From: JABWBH01 sp964526695
Lineage (GTDB): Bacteria; Planctomycetota; Phycisphaerae; UBA1845
Assembly: GCA_964526695.1 (NCBI GenBank)
Contig: CAZGJA010000017.1
Location: forward strand, 62,001 to 126,000
Reading direction: 5' to 3'
DNA: 64,000 nt
In this document: piece by piece, positions 25,861 to 34,959 of the stretch
How the letters are laid out: the number at the start of each line of letters is the position of its first letter
Position numbering within the stretch: position 1 is the first letter of the stretch
Translations under genes and position numbers: made by a program
Notes under the pieces: model-generated
Database searches by the model: none
Told to the model about the DNA's origin: nothing
What the model saw: only the letters and a program-made list of their open reading frames with translations

Positions 25861-27233
25861 TGAATGCCGAATGCCGAATGCCGAAATCAGAACCCCCCAC
25901 GCAAGTGGGGGGAACAGCAGCCGGGACGGGCATGTCGCGGAGAGGGCGCGCGCGGCGCTGCCTTCCGCTCGCTCGGTTGGGGATCGCCTTGCGAGGATGC
26001 TTCAGCTTCATGGCCATGCTGCTCGCGCTCGCCGCGCCGCTTCATGCTGAAGACGCGCCCAAGCTCGCGTTCGTCGTCGGCAAGGTTCTCGTCATGGACA
26101 AGGCCGACACGGTCATCAACAACGCCGTCGTGCTCGTGTCCGGCGGGATGATCGAAAAAGTCGGCAAGCAGTCGGCCGTGCAGGTTCCGCCCGGCTACCG
26201 GCGCATCGAGATGCCCGCGTGCTGGATCGTGCCGGGCTTCGTCGATTGCCATGACCACGTGGTCGGCTCGCTCTCCGACCTCAACGACATGGTGTACCTC
26301 ACCAACCCGGGTTTAAACACGCTGGACACCGTCGAGCCGCACAACAGCAACATCAACCGCGCGGTGGCCGGCGGCGTGACGACGGCCCTGCTGATTCCCG
26401 GCAGCGGCACGAACATCAGCGGATTCGGCACGGTCAGCAAGACGGCCGGCGACTCGGTGGCGGACATGGTGGTTCGCTCGCCCGGCTCGATCAAGATCGC
26501 CCAGGCGGGAAACCCCGAGCGCTACTGGTGGGGCGTGGGGCGCATGTTCATGAACTTCAACACCCGGCAGACGCTGGAGAAAGCCAAGGCGTACCACGAG
26601 GCGTGGGTGAAGTTCGAGAAGGGCGAGACGAAGGAGAAGCCCGTCTTTGATCCCATCTTCGACGGCTTCCGCGGGCTGTTCGCCCGCACGTTCCCCGCGT
26701 CCGTGCACACGCAGATTTATCAGGTCGTGCTCACCACCGTGGACATGCTCGCGCGCAAGCTGGACATCCGAACGGTGCTCGATCACAGCGAGTTCGACGG
26801 GTGGAAGGTCGCCCCGCTGATCATCGAGGCGCTGGCACAGGGGCACAGCATCTACACGATTCAAGGCCCGCGCGCGTATCACCTCGACCGCACGCAGCGC
26901 AAGATTCACGGCAACGCCGCGCGCTGGTGGCAGGCGGGCAACCCGCTGCTCGGCATCAACACCGACGCGCCGGTGGTCCCGCAGGAGCAACTGACGTTCC
27001 AGGCCGCGATGGGCTGTTACTACGGCTGGATTCCGTATGAGGGCATCAAGGGTCTGACGCGCATCCCGGCGGAGGCGCTGATGGTGGACAAGGAAGTCGG
27101 CACGATCGAGGTGGGCAAGCAGGCGGAGTTTGGCGTCTGGACCGGCGACCCGCTCGATCCGCGCAGCTCGTGCGAGGTGACGGTGATCCGCGGTCGCATC
27201 GTGTACGACGCGAAGCTGAACCGGCGGTTCTAA
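25857..27233 (+). CDS. Secreted amidohydrolase, the catalytically intact member
   Basis: 458 residues from ATG 25857, overlapping the upstream stop as ATGA with GGGAGGG 8 nt before it. A dispersed repeat (25861-25915) lies inside the 5' end, adding about 25 unrelated residues; ATG 25932 is an alternative start. The signal peptide is FSFMAMLLALAAPLHA. All expected metal ligands are visible: His132 and His134 (VDCHDHVVG), His284 (SVHTQ), His310 (VLDHSEF) and Asp370 (NTDAPVVP). These match the COG1228/imidazolonepropionase-like class of metal hydrolases acting on C-N or similar bonds. The substrate is unknown. The only active-looking member of the cluster. Confidence 0.88.
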   Translation: MMNAECRMPKSEPPTQVGGTAAGTGMSRRGRARRCLPLARLGIALRGCFSFMAMLLALAAPLHAEDAPKLAFVVGKVLVMDKADTVINNAVVLVSGGMIEKVGKQSAVQVPPGYRRIEMPACWIVPGFVDCHDHVVGSLSDLNDMVYLTNPGLNTLDTVEPHNSNINRAVAGGVTTALLIPGSGTNISGFGTVSKTAGDSVADMVVRSPGSIKIAQAGNPERYWWGVGRMFMNFNTRQTLEKAKAYHEAWVKFEKGETKEKPVFDPIFDGFRGLFARTFPASVHTQIYQVVLTTVDMLARKLDIRTVLDHSEFDGWKVAPLIIEALAQGHSIYTIQGPRAYHLDRTQRKIHGNAARWWQAGNPLLGINTDAPVVPQEQLTFQAAMGCYYGWIPYEGIKGLTRIPAEALMVDKEVGTIEVGKQAEFGVWTGDPLDPRSSCEVTVIRGRIVYDAKLNRRF

Positions 27234-27567
27234 ACGTCGAACCGCCGAAATCAGAACCCCTCACGCAAGTGAGGGGCCGATCGTTGAGACAACCGAGCGT
27301 CGAAACGTCGAAACGTCGAAACGCCGAAACGCCGAAATCAGAACCCTTCACGCAAGTGAGGGGCCGGTTGTTGAGACGACCGGGCACCGAGATGCCGAAA
27401 TGCTCAAACAGAGCCGCGACCGTAAGGGAGCGCTGGGCAAGTTCGAAGCGCCGATATGGCGAAACAGCGAAATGCAGCGCCGCAGGGCGGGCTATGCCCG
27501 CCTTCCGTACGACAGCGACTTGAAAACACGCGGGGCGGGCGATGCCTGCCTTTCTTGAGGAAGCAAT
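27234..27567. repeat. Repeat-filled spacer between cluster genes 6 and 7
   Basis: Two copies of the hairpin family with core CCCTCACGCAAGTGAGGG (27250-27276 and 27336-27365) flank a run of 8-bp CGTCGAAA/CGCCGAAA units (27299-27335). A copy of repeat R1 lies at 27409-27432. The same hairpin family occurs inside the 5' end of the preceding gene. GAGGAAG just before 27568 is the ribosome binding site of the next gene. Confidence 0.85.
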
Positions 27568-29076
27568 ATGAGGGTTCTTGTTCAACGGTGCGGCGCGGCC
27601 GCCATGCTGCTGCTGATCGCGGCCTCCGCTTCAGCGCAATCCGGCGGCGAGGAGAAGTTCGTCGTCGTCAAGGCCGGCAAGGTCATCACGGTCTCCGGTG
27701 AGGAGTTCTCGCCGGGCATGATCGTCATCGCCGACGGCAAGATCCGCCTCGTCGGGCAGAATCTCGAATATCCCGACGGCGCCACGGTCATCGACGCGCG
27801 CCGCGAGACCGTCATGCCGGGCATGATCCACCCGCGAACGCGCTTCCAGCTTCCCGCGTTCAACCGCGGCGGCGTGCACGGCGATCTCAAGGCCGGCGAT
27901 GAAATCGTGGCCTCGCAGATCGAGTTCGAGGAGTTCCTCAAGGCGGGCTTCACGGCCGTGTGCTACTACCCCTTCGGCAGCGGCATCGCGGGCGTATCCA
28001 GCGTATTGCACACGGGCGGTCCGGAGAGCGCCCGCCGCGTGAAGGACGCCGCGTATCTCCGCGTGGACATGACCAACCCCGGTCAGGACAAGGCCACGCT
28101 GCGTAGCGCCCTCAAGAAGGCGCAGGAGGAGATCGACAAGGTCACCAAGGCCAAGGAAGAGTGGGACAAGAAGCAGAAGGAAAAAGCCGAAGCCGAAAAG
28201 AGGAAGCAGGAGGAGCAGCAAAAAAAGGAAGGCGAGGCGCCCAAGCCCGGCGACAAGCCCCAACCCAAGCCCGAAGACAAACCCTCGCCGAAGCCGGAGG
28301 ACAAGCCACAGCCCAAACCCGATGACAAGCCGCCCCCGAAGCCGAAGGCGGATGCGTCCGGCGCAGCCGGCGCCGGTGACGCGGCGTCAGGCGCGGCCGA
28401 CACGGGCGCGGTCCCCCCCGAGCCAAAGCCTGGCGAGCCGCCCAAGGAAGGCGAGAAGAAAGACCCGGACCAGTTCGTCCCTCCGCCGATGGACGCCAAG
28501 CATCAGCCGCTCATCGACCTGATCCAGGGCAAGACCGACGTGCCGCTGTTCATCGAGCTGGACCAGGCCGCGGACTACCTGCACGCCGAGGATGTCCTCA
28601 AGCCGCACAAGGAGTTTCCCCGGACGTACCTGCTGGGGCACCGGCTTCCGTTCCGCGAGTCGGATTACACCTACACGGTCAAGGAACTGGGCGAGAAGAA
28701 AACGCGGATCGTCATGCCGCCGGCCGTGTTCTATCTGCCTTTCTCCGTGGAGCAGGTCAACCTCGTGGCAGACCTGACGAAGGCCGGCTGCGAGGTGGCG
28801 CTCGCGCCGTGGTCCGACGCGCCGCTGGAGTTCGCGCGTTTTCGTGATCGGCTGGCCGACCTGGTTCGCGCCGGACTGGACCGCAAGGACGCGATCAAAG
28901 GCGCGACGCTGTATGCGGCGAACGCGATCGGATTGGGATCGCGTCTGGGGTCGATCGAAAAGGACAAGGAAGCGGACCTGGCGTTTTTCGCCGGCGATCC
29001 GCTCAATCCGCTGACGAAGGTGAGCCGGGTCATGATCGCCGGCGAGATCGTGTGGAACGCGGAGGAGAAGAAGTGA
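27568..29076 (+). CDS. Secreted amidohydrolase-fold protein with Lys/Pro insert (metal site lost)
   Basis: 502 residues from ATG 27568. The signal peptide is AAMLLLIAASASA. The beta region (VVVKAGKVITVSGEEF) leads to GMIHPRTRFQL at the HxH site (Arg, Arg). Residues about 180-305 are a helical then Pro/Lys/Glu-rich insert (KPQPKPEDKP-type repeats). The barrel resumes at PLFIELDQAADYLHAEDVL. Expected His residues on strands 5 and 6 are not evident (YLLGHRLPF is a weak candidate). The C-terminus is typical (GSIEKDKEADLAFFAGDPL). It overlaps the next gene by 1 nt (TGATG). Confidence 0.78.
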   Translation: MRVLVQRCGAAAMLLLIAASASAQSGGEEKFVVVKAGKVITVSGEEFSPGMIVIADGKIRLVGQNLEYPDGATVIDARRETVMPGMIHPRTRFQLPAFNRGGVHGDLKAGDEIVASQIEFEEFLKAGFTAVCYYPFGSGIAGVSSVLHTGGPESARRVKDAAYLRVDMTNPGQDKATLRSALKKAQEEIDKVTKAKEEWDKKQKEKAEAEKRKQEEQQKKEGEAPKPGDKPQPKPEDKPSPKPEDKPQPKPDDKPPPKPKADASGAAGAGDAASGAADTGAVPPEPKPGEPPKEGEKKDPDQFVPPPMDAKHQPLIDLIQGKTDVPLFIELDQAADYLHAEDVLKPHKEFPRTYLLGHRLPFRESDYTYTVKELGEKKTRIVMPPAVFYLPFSVEQVNLVADLTKAGCEVALAPWSDAPLEFARFRDRLADLVRAGLDRKDAIKGATLYAANAIGLGSRLGSIEKDKEADLAFFAGDPLNPLTKVSRVMIAGEIVWNAEEKK

Positions 29077-30581
29077 TGACGCGCGACCCGGCAAGCGGTG
29101 GACGCATGATCCGATTCCTCGTCGCTGTGACCGCGATGGTGGCGGCAGGGTGGGTTCTGCCCGCAGTTGCTTCCGCGAAAGCCGACGGCGCGGGCGCGCT
29201 CACTGCCGTCGCCGATGCGAGGATCAACCCGGCTCAGGAGCCTCCCAAGCCAGACGCCAAACCAGCGGAGAGCAAGCCGGCCGACGCCAAGCCGGCTGAG
29301 AAGAAAGACGAAAAGAAAGATGAAGAACCGAAGAAGGACCGCTTCTTCGCGATCAAGGGCGGCGTGGTGCACACGGTTTCCGGCGGCGACTTGCGCAACG
29401 TCACCGTGCTTTGCAAGAACGGGAAAATCCACGCGATCGGCGCGGGGCTGGAGATTCCCAAGGACGCCGAAGTTCTCGACGCCGCGGGGCATCACATCTA
29501 CCCGGGACTCGTGGCCGTCCGCGGCACGGGCTTCCACGCCGGCAGCAATCCCGATGACGGCACGGACGTCTTTTCGCTCAACATGACGCTGGGGCTGGCG
29601 GCGGGGATCACCACGGTGCTCTCCGGCGACACCGTGGCGAAGATGACGTTCGGCAGCGTCGAGGACATGGTCGTCCGCAAGGAGCCGCTGGTGAGCCTCA
29701 ACTACGCGACGCGCAACCCCGATCAGCGCCGCAAGCTCCGCCAGTCGTTCGACAAACTGCTCGAGCACATCCGCAAGACCGAGGCGTACGAGCAGGAGGT
29801 CAAGACCAACAAGAGCGCCGAAAAACCCGACGACAAGTGGATCAAGGGCGAGAACGAAAAGTATCTCAAGCTCCTGAAGCGCGAGACCGCGGCGGAGATC
29901 GCCGCGGACACGGCCCACGACCTTCACGAGGCCTGCGAGTTGGCGAGCCGGTATAACCTGCGCATGGTGGTGCGCAGCGCATACGAAGGCTGGACGATCG
30001 CGCCGGAACTGGCGCGCGCGGGCGTGTCCGCCGTGGTGACGCCTCGCACGCGCGTCGATGCCGACGAGCTGCGCTCGCGCCCCAACGGCTCATCCATCGA
30101 GAACGCGGCCATCCTCTACAACTACGGCGTGCGCCTGGCGATCCTGCCGCCGGGGCTGTCCGTTTCCACGTGGGGCGTCGTAGGCGAAGACCTGACGCAC
30201 TTCAACATGGAAGCGGCGTTCGCCGTGCGCGGCGGGCTTCCGCAGGACGCGGCCATCCGCGCCATGACGCTCGACGCGGCGAAAGTGCTGGGCGTGGATC
30301 ACCGCGTCGGCTCGATCGACGTGGGCAAGGACGCCGACTTCTGCATCGTGGACGGCGACCTGCTGCACTACATGACGCTGACGCGCTACGCGGTCGTCAA
30401 CGGACGCATCGCGTACGACAAGGACAAGGACACGCTCCTGTCGCACATCCGCCCGGGCGGCGACGTGAGCGCGCCCGCGCCGAACGACTACTGGCCGCGG
30501 CGCCTGGGAGCGGAATGGACGGCGGGACCCGGCATCCCGGCCACGCCCGCCAAGCCGCAGCCCAGCGCCCCAGCGCCCTGA
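29076..30581 (+). CDS. Secreted amidohydrolase-fold protein with N-terminal Lys/Pro linker (metal site lost)
   Basis: 501 residues from ATG 29076, sharing its A with the previous stop (TGATG) and preceded by GGAGGAG. The signal peptide is VTAMVAAGWVLPAVASA. A linker (about 50-85, PKPDAKPAESKPADAKP-like) precedes the fold. The HxH site reads GLVAVRGTGF (Arg, Thr). After the strand MVVRSAYEGW no catalytic His is seen. The C-terminus is typical (GSIDVGKDADFCIVDGDLL) with a short Pro-rich tail. Last gene of the cluster; a palindromic repeat follows at 30627-30650. Confidence 0.78.
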   Translation: MTRDPASGGRMIRFLVAVTAMVAAGWVLPAVASAKADGAGALTAVADARINPAQEPPKPDAKPAESKPADAKPAEKKDEKKDEEPKKDRFFAIKGGVVHTVSGGDLRNVTVLCKNGKIHAIGAGLEIPKDAEVLDAAGHHIYPGLVAVRGTGFHAGSNPDDGTDVFSLNMTLGLAAGITTVLSGDTVAKMTFGSVEDMVVRKEPLVSLNYATRNPDQRRKLRQSFDKLLEHIRKTEAYEQEVKTNKSAEKPDDKWIKGENEKYLKLLKRETAAEIAADTAHDLHEACELASRYNLRMVVRSAYEGWTIAPELARAGVSAVVTPRTRVDADELRSRPNGSSIENAAILYNYGVRLAILPPGLSVSTWGVVGEDLTHFNMEAAFAVRGGLPQDAAIRAMTLDAAKVLGVDHRVGSIDVGKDADFCIVDGDLLHYMTLTRYAVVNGRIAYDKDKDTLLSHIRPGGDVSAPAPNDYWPRRLGAEWTAGPGIPATPAKPQPSAPAP

Positions 30582-30738
30582 CCCGGCGCTGCTGCGCATG
30601 AGAACACTCTCGGTATTCGCCGGGCGAGCCGCGGACGTCAGTCCGCGCGGATTCTCGGGAGTATCCGCGCCTTTCGCTCCGCGAACGCCGCGAGACGAAT
30701 CTAGCAGTGCGGCAAGCTCTGCATCCATTGCGAGGCGA
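30582..30738. repeat. Palindromic repeat after the amidohydrolase cluster
   Basis: GCGGACGTCAGTCCGC inside 30627-30650 is a near-perfect palindrome in the convergent spacer with the 30739 gene. It could act as a bidirectional terminator or be another mobile palindrome. No T-run follows it. Confidence 0.6.
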
Positions 30739-32781
30739 TCAAGCGCGCGGTCGTCGCGATCGACGCTTTCGCATCTTCGTCAGCCCAAGCGCGATCAGCG
30801 GCGTCATGCCCATGAGTCCGAAACCACACGTCTGCCGCGAAGCCCCTTTCCCTTCGTCGTCGTCGGACGACGGACGGTCTGATGAAGACTCACTGCACGC
30901 GTCGCCCACTCCGTCCGCGTCCGAGTCAGTCTGATCGAGATTGGCCGCGTTCGGGCAGTTGTCGTGGCAGTCCGCAATGCCGTCATCGTCGCTGTCCAGG
31001 TCCGGCGTGCCGCAGCCGCAGGAGCCGGGCAGCTTCTTGTCCGGATCGTCGGGACACAGGTCGATGCCGCTGTCTCCGCCGTCTCCTTCGTCTCCTCCGT
31101 TCCCGCCGTCATCGGAGCCGGACCCGGTGTCGGGTTCCGCCACGCCGCAGCCCATCGTCCCCGGCGACTGCTTGTTGGGATCCGTGGGGCATCCGTCGCA
31201 CGCATCGCCCGCGCCGTCGCCGTCGGAGTCCGACTGCGTCGCGTTGCGGATGCTCTGGCAGTTGTCGCACGCGTCCCCGATGGAGTCGCCGTCCACGTCG
31301 AACTGTCCGGAGTTACCCGTGCGCGGACAGTTGTCCACGCAGTCCGCCAGGCCGTCCGCGTCGGTGTCCCCGCCGGTCTGAGAGCAGCCGCACGGGCCCG
31401 GCTCGACCTGGGTGTCGTCATGCGGGCATCCGTCGGCGCAGTCCGGCGTGCCGTCGCCGTCGCTGTCGATGGAGTCATCTCCGTCGGGGCACTGGTCGGC
31501 GCTATTGGGAACGCCGTCGTCGTCGGAATCCGATTCCTCCCCGCCGCCCAGGCCCTCGCACACGTCGCCCACGCCGTTGCCGTCGGAATCCTGCTGGTCC
31601 GCGTTGGAGAGCGTCGGGCAGTTGTCGCACACGTCGCCGATGGAGTCCCCGTCCGTGTCCCGCTGCTGCGGATTGAACCGCTCCGGACAGTTGTCCAGCT
31701 CGTTGCCCACGTCGTCGTAATCCCAGTCGTTATTCTGCGAGAACTGCGCCGGGACGAGCATGAAGCCGACGTATTCGCCGTCGTGGATCCCCATGCCGAC
31801 GATGCGCTCGTCGTCGTTGATTGCCGTCGCCTCCTCAAGCACCCAGCCGGAGTAGGGCGGGATCATGTCGTTGAGATCGACCATCATGCCGAAGCGCCAC
31901 AGAAAGGCGTGCTGGCGTCCCTCGCTCGTCGTCGAGAAGCCGACCACCTGGCCCAAATTGTTCATGCCCGCCGCCACCGAAAAACGCTTCCCCAGATGAC
32001 CCAGGTCCGTTACCCGACCTCGCGCCCAGACCACGGCCGCAAGCTCACGGCCGCTGGTGTAGGCGTACCCCGCCGCCACCCCGGAGTCGTTGATGTGCAA
32101 CGCCTGAGCGTCCGTGCTCCCCTCCGGCAGCGGCAATTCGGAAATCACGCCATCCTCCGTGACCCATGGGACCGCGTGGTAGTCGTGGGTGATGGCTTCG
32201 CCGCAGAGGACGCCGGAGTTGTTCACGTCGTAAGCGACGCTGTAGAAGTAGTTGTAGCTTCCGCCCACTCGCTCGGGCACGCCGTCGCGCCAGAGGACGG
32301 CCACAATGGAGTCCATGTCCTGGGCGCAACCGACGACCAGCCCGGAGTTGTTCAGCCCGATGCCCGTCGTCGAACCTCTTTCCACCAACGGAGCCAGTTC
32401 AACCACGCCGTCCGCGCTCCACAGGAAGGCCTGGCTGTGTCCGTAGTTCAGCTTGTCGAGCGTGCCCACAAATTGGTCCAGGTCGTTCACGTCCAAGGCA
32501 GATGACTGCGCCCACTCCTCGCCCGGGGGGACGTGAATAAAAGCGCCATCGCGCCAGATGAATGCCGTGGAGTTCAGGTCTTCGTCTTCGCTGTCTCCCA
32601 CCACGGTCCCGTTCGCGTTGATCCGCGAGGTGTTGACGAACCAGGCATCCGGGACCGCCAACTCGACGACGTCATAAATCTGCGCTGAGATGGGTGTCGC
32701 GCCGCCCAGAACGAGGAACGCGGCAACGACGAATGCGACCGTGAACGCCACCATGCTGCTTCGACCATGCTTTGGGATCAT
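30739..32781 (-). CDS. Secreted HAF-repeat/thrombospondin type 3 repeat protein with C-terminal anchor
   Basis: 680 residues from ATG 32781 (AGGAG 8 nt upstream; an ATG 18 codons further up has no such site). The signal peptide ends GGATPISA. The first half (about 35-360) has HAF-type repeats (QAFLW, HAFLW with NNSG spacing), a small beta-propeller-like module. The second half holds about eight thrombospondin type 3 repeats, Asp-rich calcium-binding stretches such as DTDGDSIGDVCDNCP. It ends with a Cys-Gly, a hydrophobic helix and RKRRSRRPRA, a cleavage/anchor layout that is neither PEP-CTERM nor a plain signal. Probably cell-surface and calcium-stabilised. Confidence 0.85.
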   Translation of the reverse strand: MIPKHGRSSMVAFTVAFVVAAFLVLGGATPISAQIYDVVELAVPDAWFVNTSRINANGTVVGDSEDEDLNSTAFIWRDGAFIHVPPGEEWAQSSALDVNDLDQFVGTLDKLNYGHSQAFLWSADGVVELAPLVERGSTTGIGLNNSGLVVGCAQDMDSIVAVLWRDGVPERVGGSYNYFYSVAYDVNNSGVLCGEAITHDYHAVPWVTEDGVISELPLPEGSTDAQALHINDSGVAAGYAYTSGRELAAVVWARGRVTDLGHLGKRFSVAAGMNNLGQVVGFSTTSEGRQHAFLWRFGMMVDLNDMIPPYSGWVLEEATAINDDERIVGMGIHDGEYVGFMLVPAQFSQNNDWDYDDVGNELDNCPERFNPQQRDTDGDSIGDVCDNCPTLSNADQQDSDGNGVGDVCEGLGGGEESDSDDDGVPNSADQCPDGDDSIDSDGDGTPDCADGCPHDDTQVEPGPCGCSQTGGDTDADGLADCVDNCPRTGNSGQFDVDGDSIGDACDNCQSIRNATQSDSDGDGAGDACDGCPTDPNKQSPGTMGCGVAEPDTGSGSDDGGNGGDEGDGGDSGIDLCPDDPDKKLPGSCGCGTPDLDSDDDGIADCHDNCPNAANLDQTDSDADGVGDACSESSSDRPSSDDDEGKGASRQTCGFGLMGMTPLIALGLTKMRKRRSRRPRA

Positions 32782-33638
32782 GCCAATTGCTCCTGTTAAC
32801 GGTCCACGTTCGGCCACCAACGACAGGTCGTGCAACCGCGGCCAGCTCCGTGGAGTCGTCCGGCGGTGTTTCCTGAATCGGACCTGCGTCCACTGCTACG
32901 TCCCACGACGCTGCTTCCTCTTACGCTGTCAGCGCCAAGAATGTTCAATTAGCCGAGGATGATTTATTCATGGAGCCGAGCGTCCGGGGATGGGCGGAGT
33001 GGAATCGGGGTTCGTGCAGCCGGCCGAGAACGCTGCTCTCCCGCCGCAGCGCAATCCGCTCCGACCGACGGAAACGCAGTGGTTCCTCGCAAGGAACCGC
33101 TGCGTGGATGTGGAATAATCGGCTACCCGGCCCTGCCAGCGCACCGTCGACGGATCCGTGACAAGATTGGCGGCCCTGAAGGGGCCGAGGGTTGTAGCCA
33201 CGGGTGGAGCGACGACCTTCAGGTCGCAGCGCAACCCGTGGTGACCGTGCGGATCAGACTTCGACCCCGGCAGGGGTCGAGGAAACCGCGATACCAACTT
33301 CGTGGACAGGCTCGCTTCCTCCGCCCCTCGCGGGGCGGCATCGCGCACGACCTTACATCCACGGGTTCCGGTCGCCGAGGCGACCTCCACGCGTGGCTAC
33401 CATCCGGCGCCCCTGCCGGGGCGAAATCATGCCCGCCGAAAGTCTCACCCTCCCGACCGCTGCATCGTCGGTGCGCGGCATCGATGGACCGCAGGATCGT
33501 GGCTCACCGTTGCGAACTGAATGTCCCGGCGTCAAAGCAAACCTGATCATCCGCCTGACCTGTGCTTGACAAGCCACCCCCGGCAGGACGACGTGACGAA
33601 CTCAGACGCCGCCCCCGCGGAGATTCAGGCACGAGCTT
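32782..33638. repeat. Composite of hairpin repeats
   Basis: Nothing coding is supported. From about 33083 to 33425 several hairpins follow each other: GGTTCCTCGCAAGGAACC (from about 33083), GGCCCTGAAGGGGCC, GACCTTCAGGTC, TCGACCCCGGCAGGGGTCGA, CCCCTCGCGGGG and TCGCCGAGGCGA. They are joined by ACCCGTGG/CCACGGGT blocks in inverted order. The arrangement looks like several palindromic elements nested into one locus. Confidence 0.7.
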
Positions 33639-34931
33639 CTACGGCTTGGGCGGCTCCGCCGATTTACGGATGCGCTGGGCCCGCGCCTCCAGGGGCGCGG
33701 CTTCCTTGGCGCGGTCCATCGCGCGGTACAGCCCGGCCATGTTCTCCAAGGTCGTGGCCACGTCCGGGTGGTCCGGGCCGAGGGCTTTCTCGAAAATCGT
33801 CAGCGAGCGCTTGTAGAGCGGCTCGGCCTGCGCGTACTGGCCTTGGGTATCGTACAGCAACGCGAGGTTGTTCAGGCTCTGGGCCACATCGGGATGATCC
33901 GGGCCGAGAGCTTTCTCCCGGATCGCCAGCGAGCGCTGGTAGAGCGGCTCGGCCTGCGCGTACTGGCCTTGGTCGTCGTACAGCGACGCCAGGTTGTTCA
34001 GGTCTGTCGCCACATCCGGATGGTCGGGACCGTAGGCTTTTTCATCAATTGCCAACGAGCGCTTGTACAGCGGCTCGGCCTTCGTGTACTGAGCATCGGT
34101 GTGGTAGAAGTCCCCGAGGTTGTTCAGGCTCACGGCCACATCGGGATGATCCGGACCGAGGGCCTTCTCGCGGATCGCCAGCGACCGCTTGAAGATCGGC
34201 TCGGCCTGCGCGTACTGGCCTTGGTCGTTGTACAGCGACGCCAGGTTGTTCAGGTCTGTCGCCACATCCGGATGGTCGGGACCGTAGGCTTTTTCATCAA
34301 TCGCCAGTGAGCGTTTGTAGAGCGGCTCGGCCTGTGCATACTGGGCTTGGGTTTGGTACAGCCCCGCGAGGTTGTTCAGACTTGTGGCCACAAGGGGATG
34401 ATCCGGACCGAGGGCCTTTTCCCAGATCGCCAGCGCGCGCTTGTAGAGCGGCTCGGCCTGAGCGTACTGGCCTTGGTCGTCGTACAGCGACGCCAGGTTG
34501 TTTAGGTCTGTCGCCACCTCCGGATGGTCGGGACCGTAGGCCTTTTCATCAATTGCCAACGAGCGTTTGTAGAGCGGCTCGGCAGGCGCGTACTTGGCCT
34601 GATCGGCATACAGCGCAGCCAGGTTGTTCAGGCTGAGCGCCAATCGAGCGTCGTCCGACGCGAACCCTTCCGCCTCCCGCAAGGCTGCCTTGAGGAGCTT
34701 TTCCGCCTTTTCGTACTCGCCGCGCTCATAGGCCTCGTTCCCGGCGTCGATGTAGGTTTGCCACTCGATGTTCTGCCCCGCGCCCCCGCTGTCGGAACGG
34801 CTGGAAGCGGTCGCTTTCGCAGGGAGAGGCGCGTGCGCAAGGCCCGTCGCCCCTCGATCGGAAAGGCTGCAAGCGGAAAGGAACGCGATCGAAATCACGC
34901 TGAATCGAGTCGCACGGTGAACTGGTTGCAT
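33639..34931 (-). CDS. TPR lipoprotein built from 42-residue kinesin-light-chain-type repeats
   Basis: 430 residues from ATG 34931, with GGAGG 7 nt upstream. A lipoprotein signal (RFSVISIAFLSAC) predicts lipidation at Cys. After a linker come seven full 42-residue repeats and a partial eighth, each of the form LNNLASLYDDQGQYAQAEPLYKRSLAI-EKA-GPDHPDV. Odd units mostly end IDEKAYGPDHP and even units REKALGPDHP, showing that an 84-residue pair was duplicated. TPRs of this class are protein-protein scaffolds. The near-identity of units at DNA level suggests recent or ongoing recombination. Confidence 0.9.
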   Translation of the reverse strand: MQPVHRATRFSVISIAFLSACSLSDRGATGLAHAPLPAKATASSRSDSGGAGQNIEWQTYIDAGNEAYERGEYEKAEKLLKAALREAEGFASDDARLALSLNNLAALYADQAKYAPAEPLYKRSLAIDEKAYGPDHPEVATDLNNLASLYDDQGQYAQAEPLYKRALAIWEKALGPDHPLVATSLNNLAGLYQTQAQYAQAEPLYKRSLAIDEKAYGPDHPDVATDLNNLASLYNDQGQYAQAEPIFKRSLAIREKALGPDHPDVAVSLNNLGDFYHTDAQYTKAEPLYKRSLAIDEKAYGPDHPDVATDLNNLASLYDDQGQYAQAEPLYQRSLAIREKALGPDHPDVAQSLNNLALLYDTQGQYAQAEPLYKRSLTIFEKALGPDHPDVATTLENMAGLYRAMDRAKEAAPLEARAQRIRKSAEPPKP

Positions 34932-34959
34932 GGGCGCACCTCCATCATACAGCGTATTC

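Noticed and set aside
32959..33546. 195-codon plus-strand frame
   Set aside because: Its sequence is the composite repeat region and it has no recognisable protein feature.
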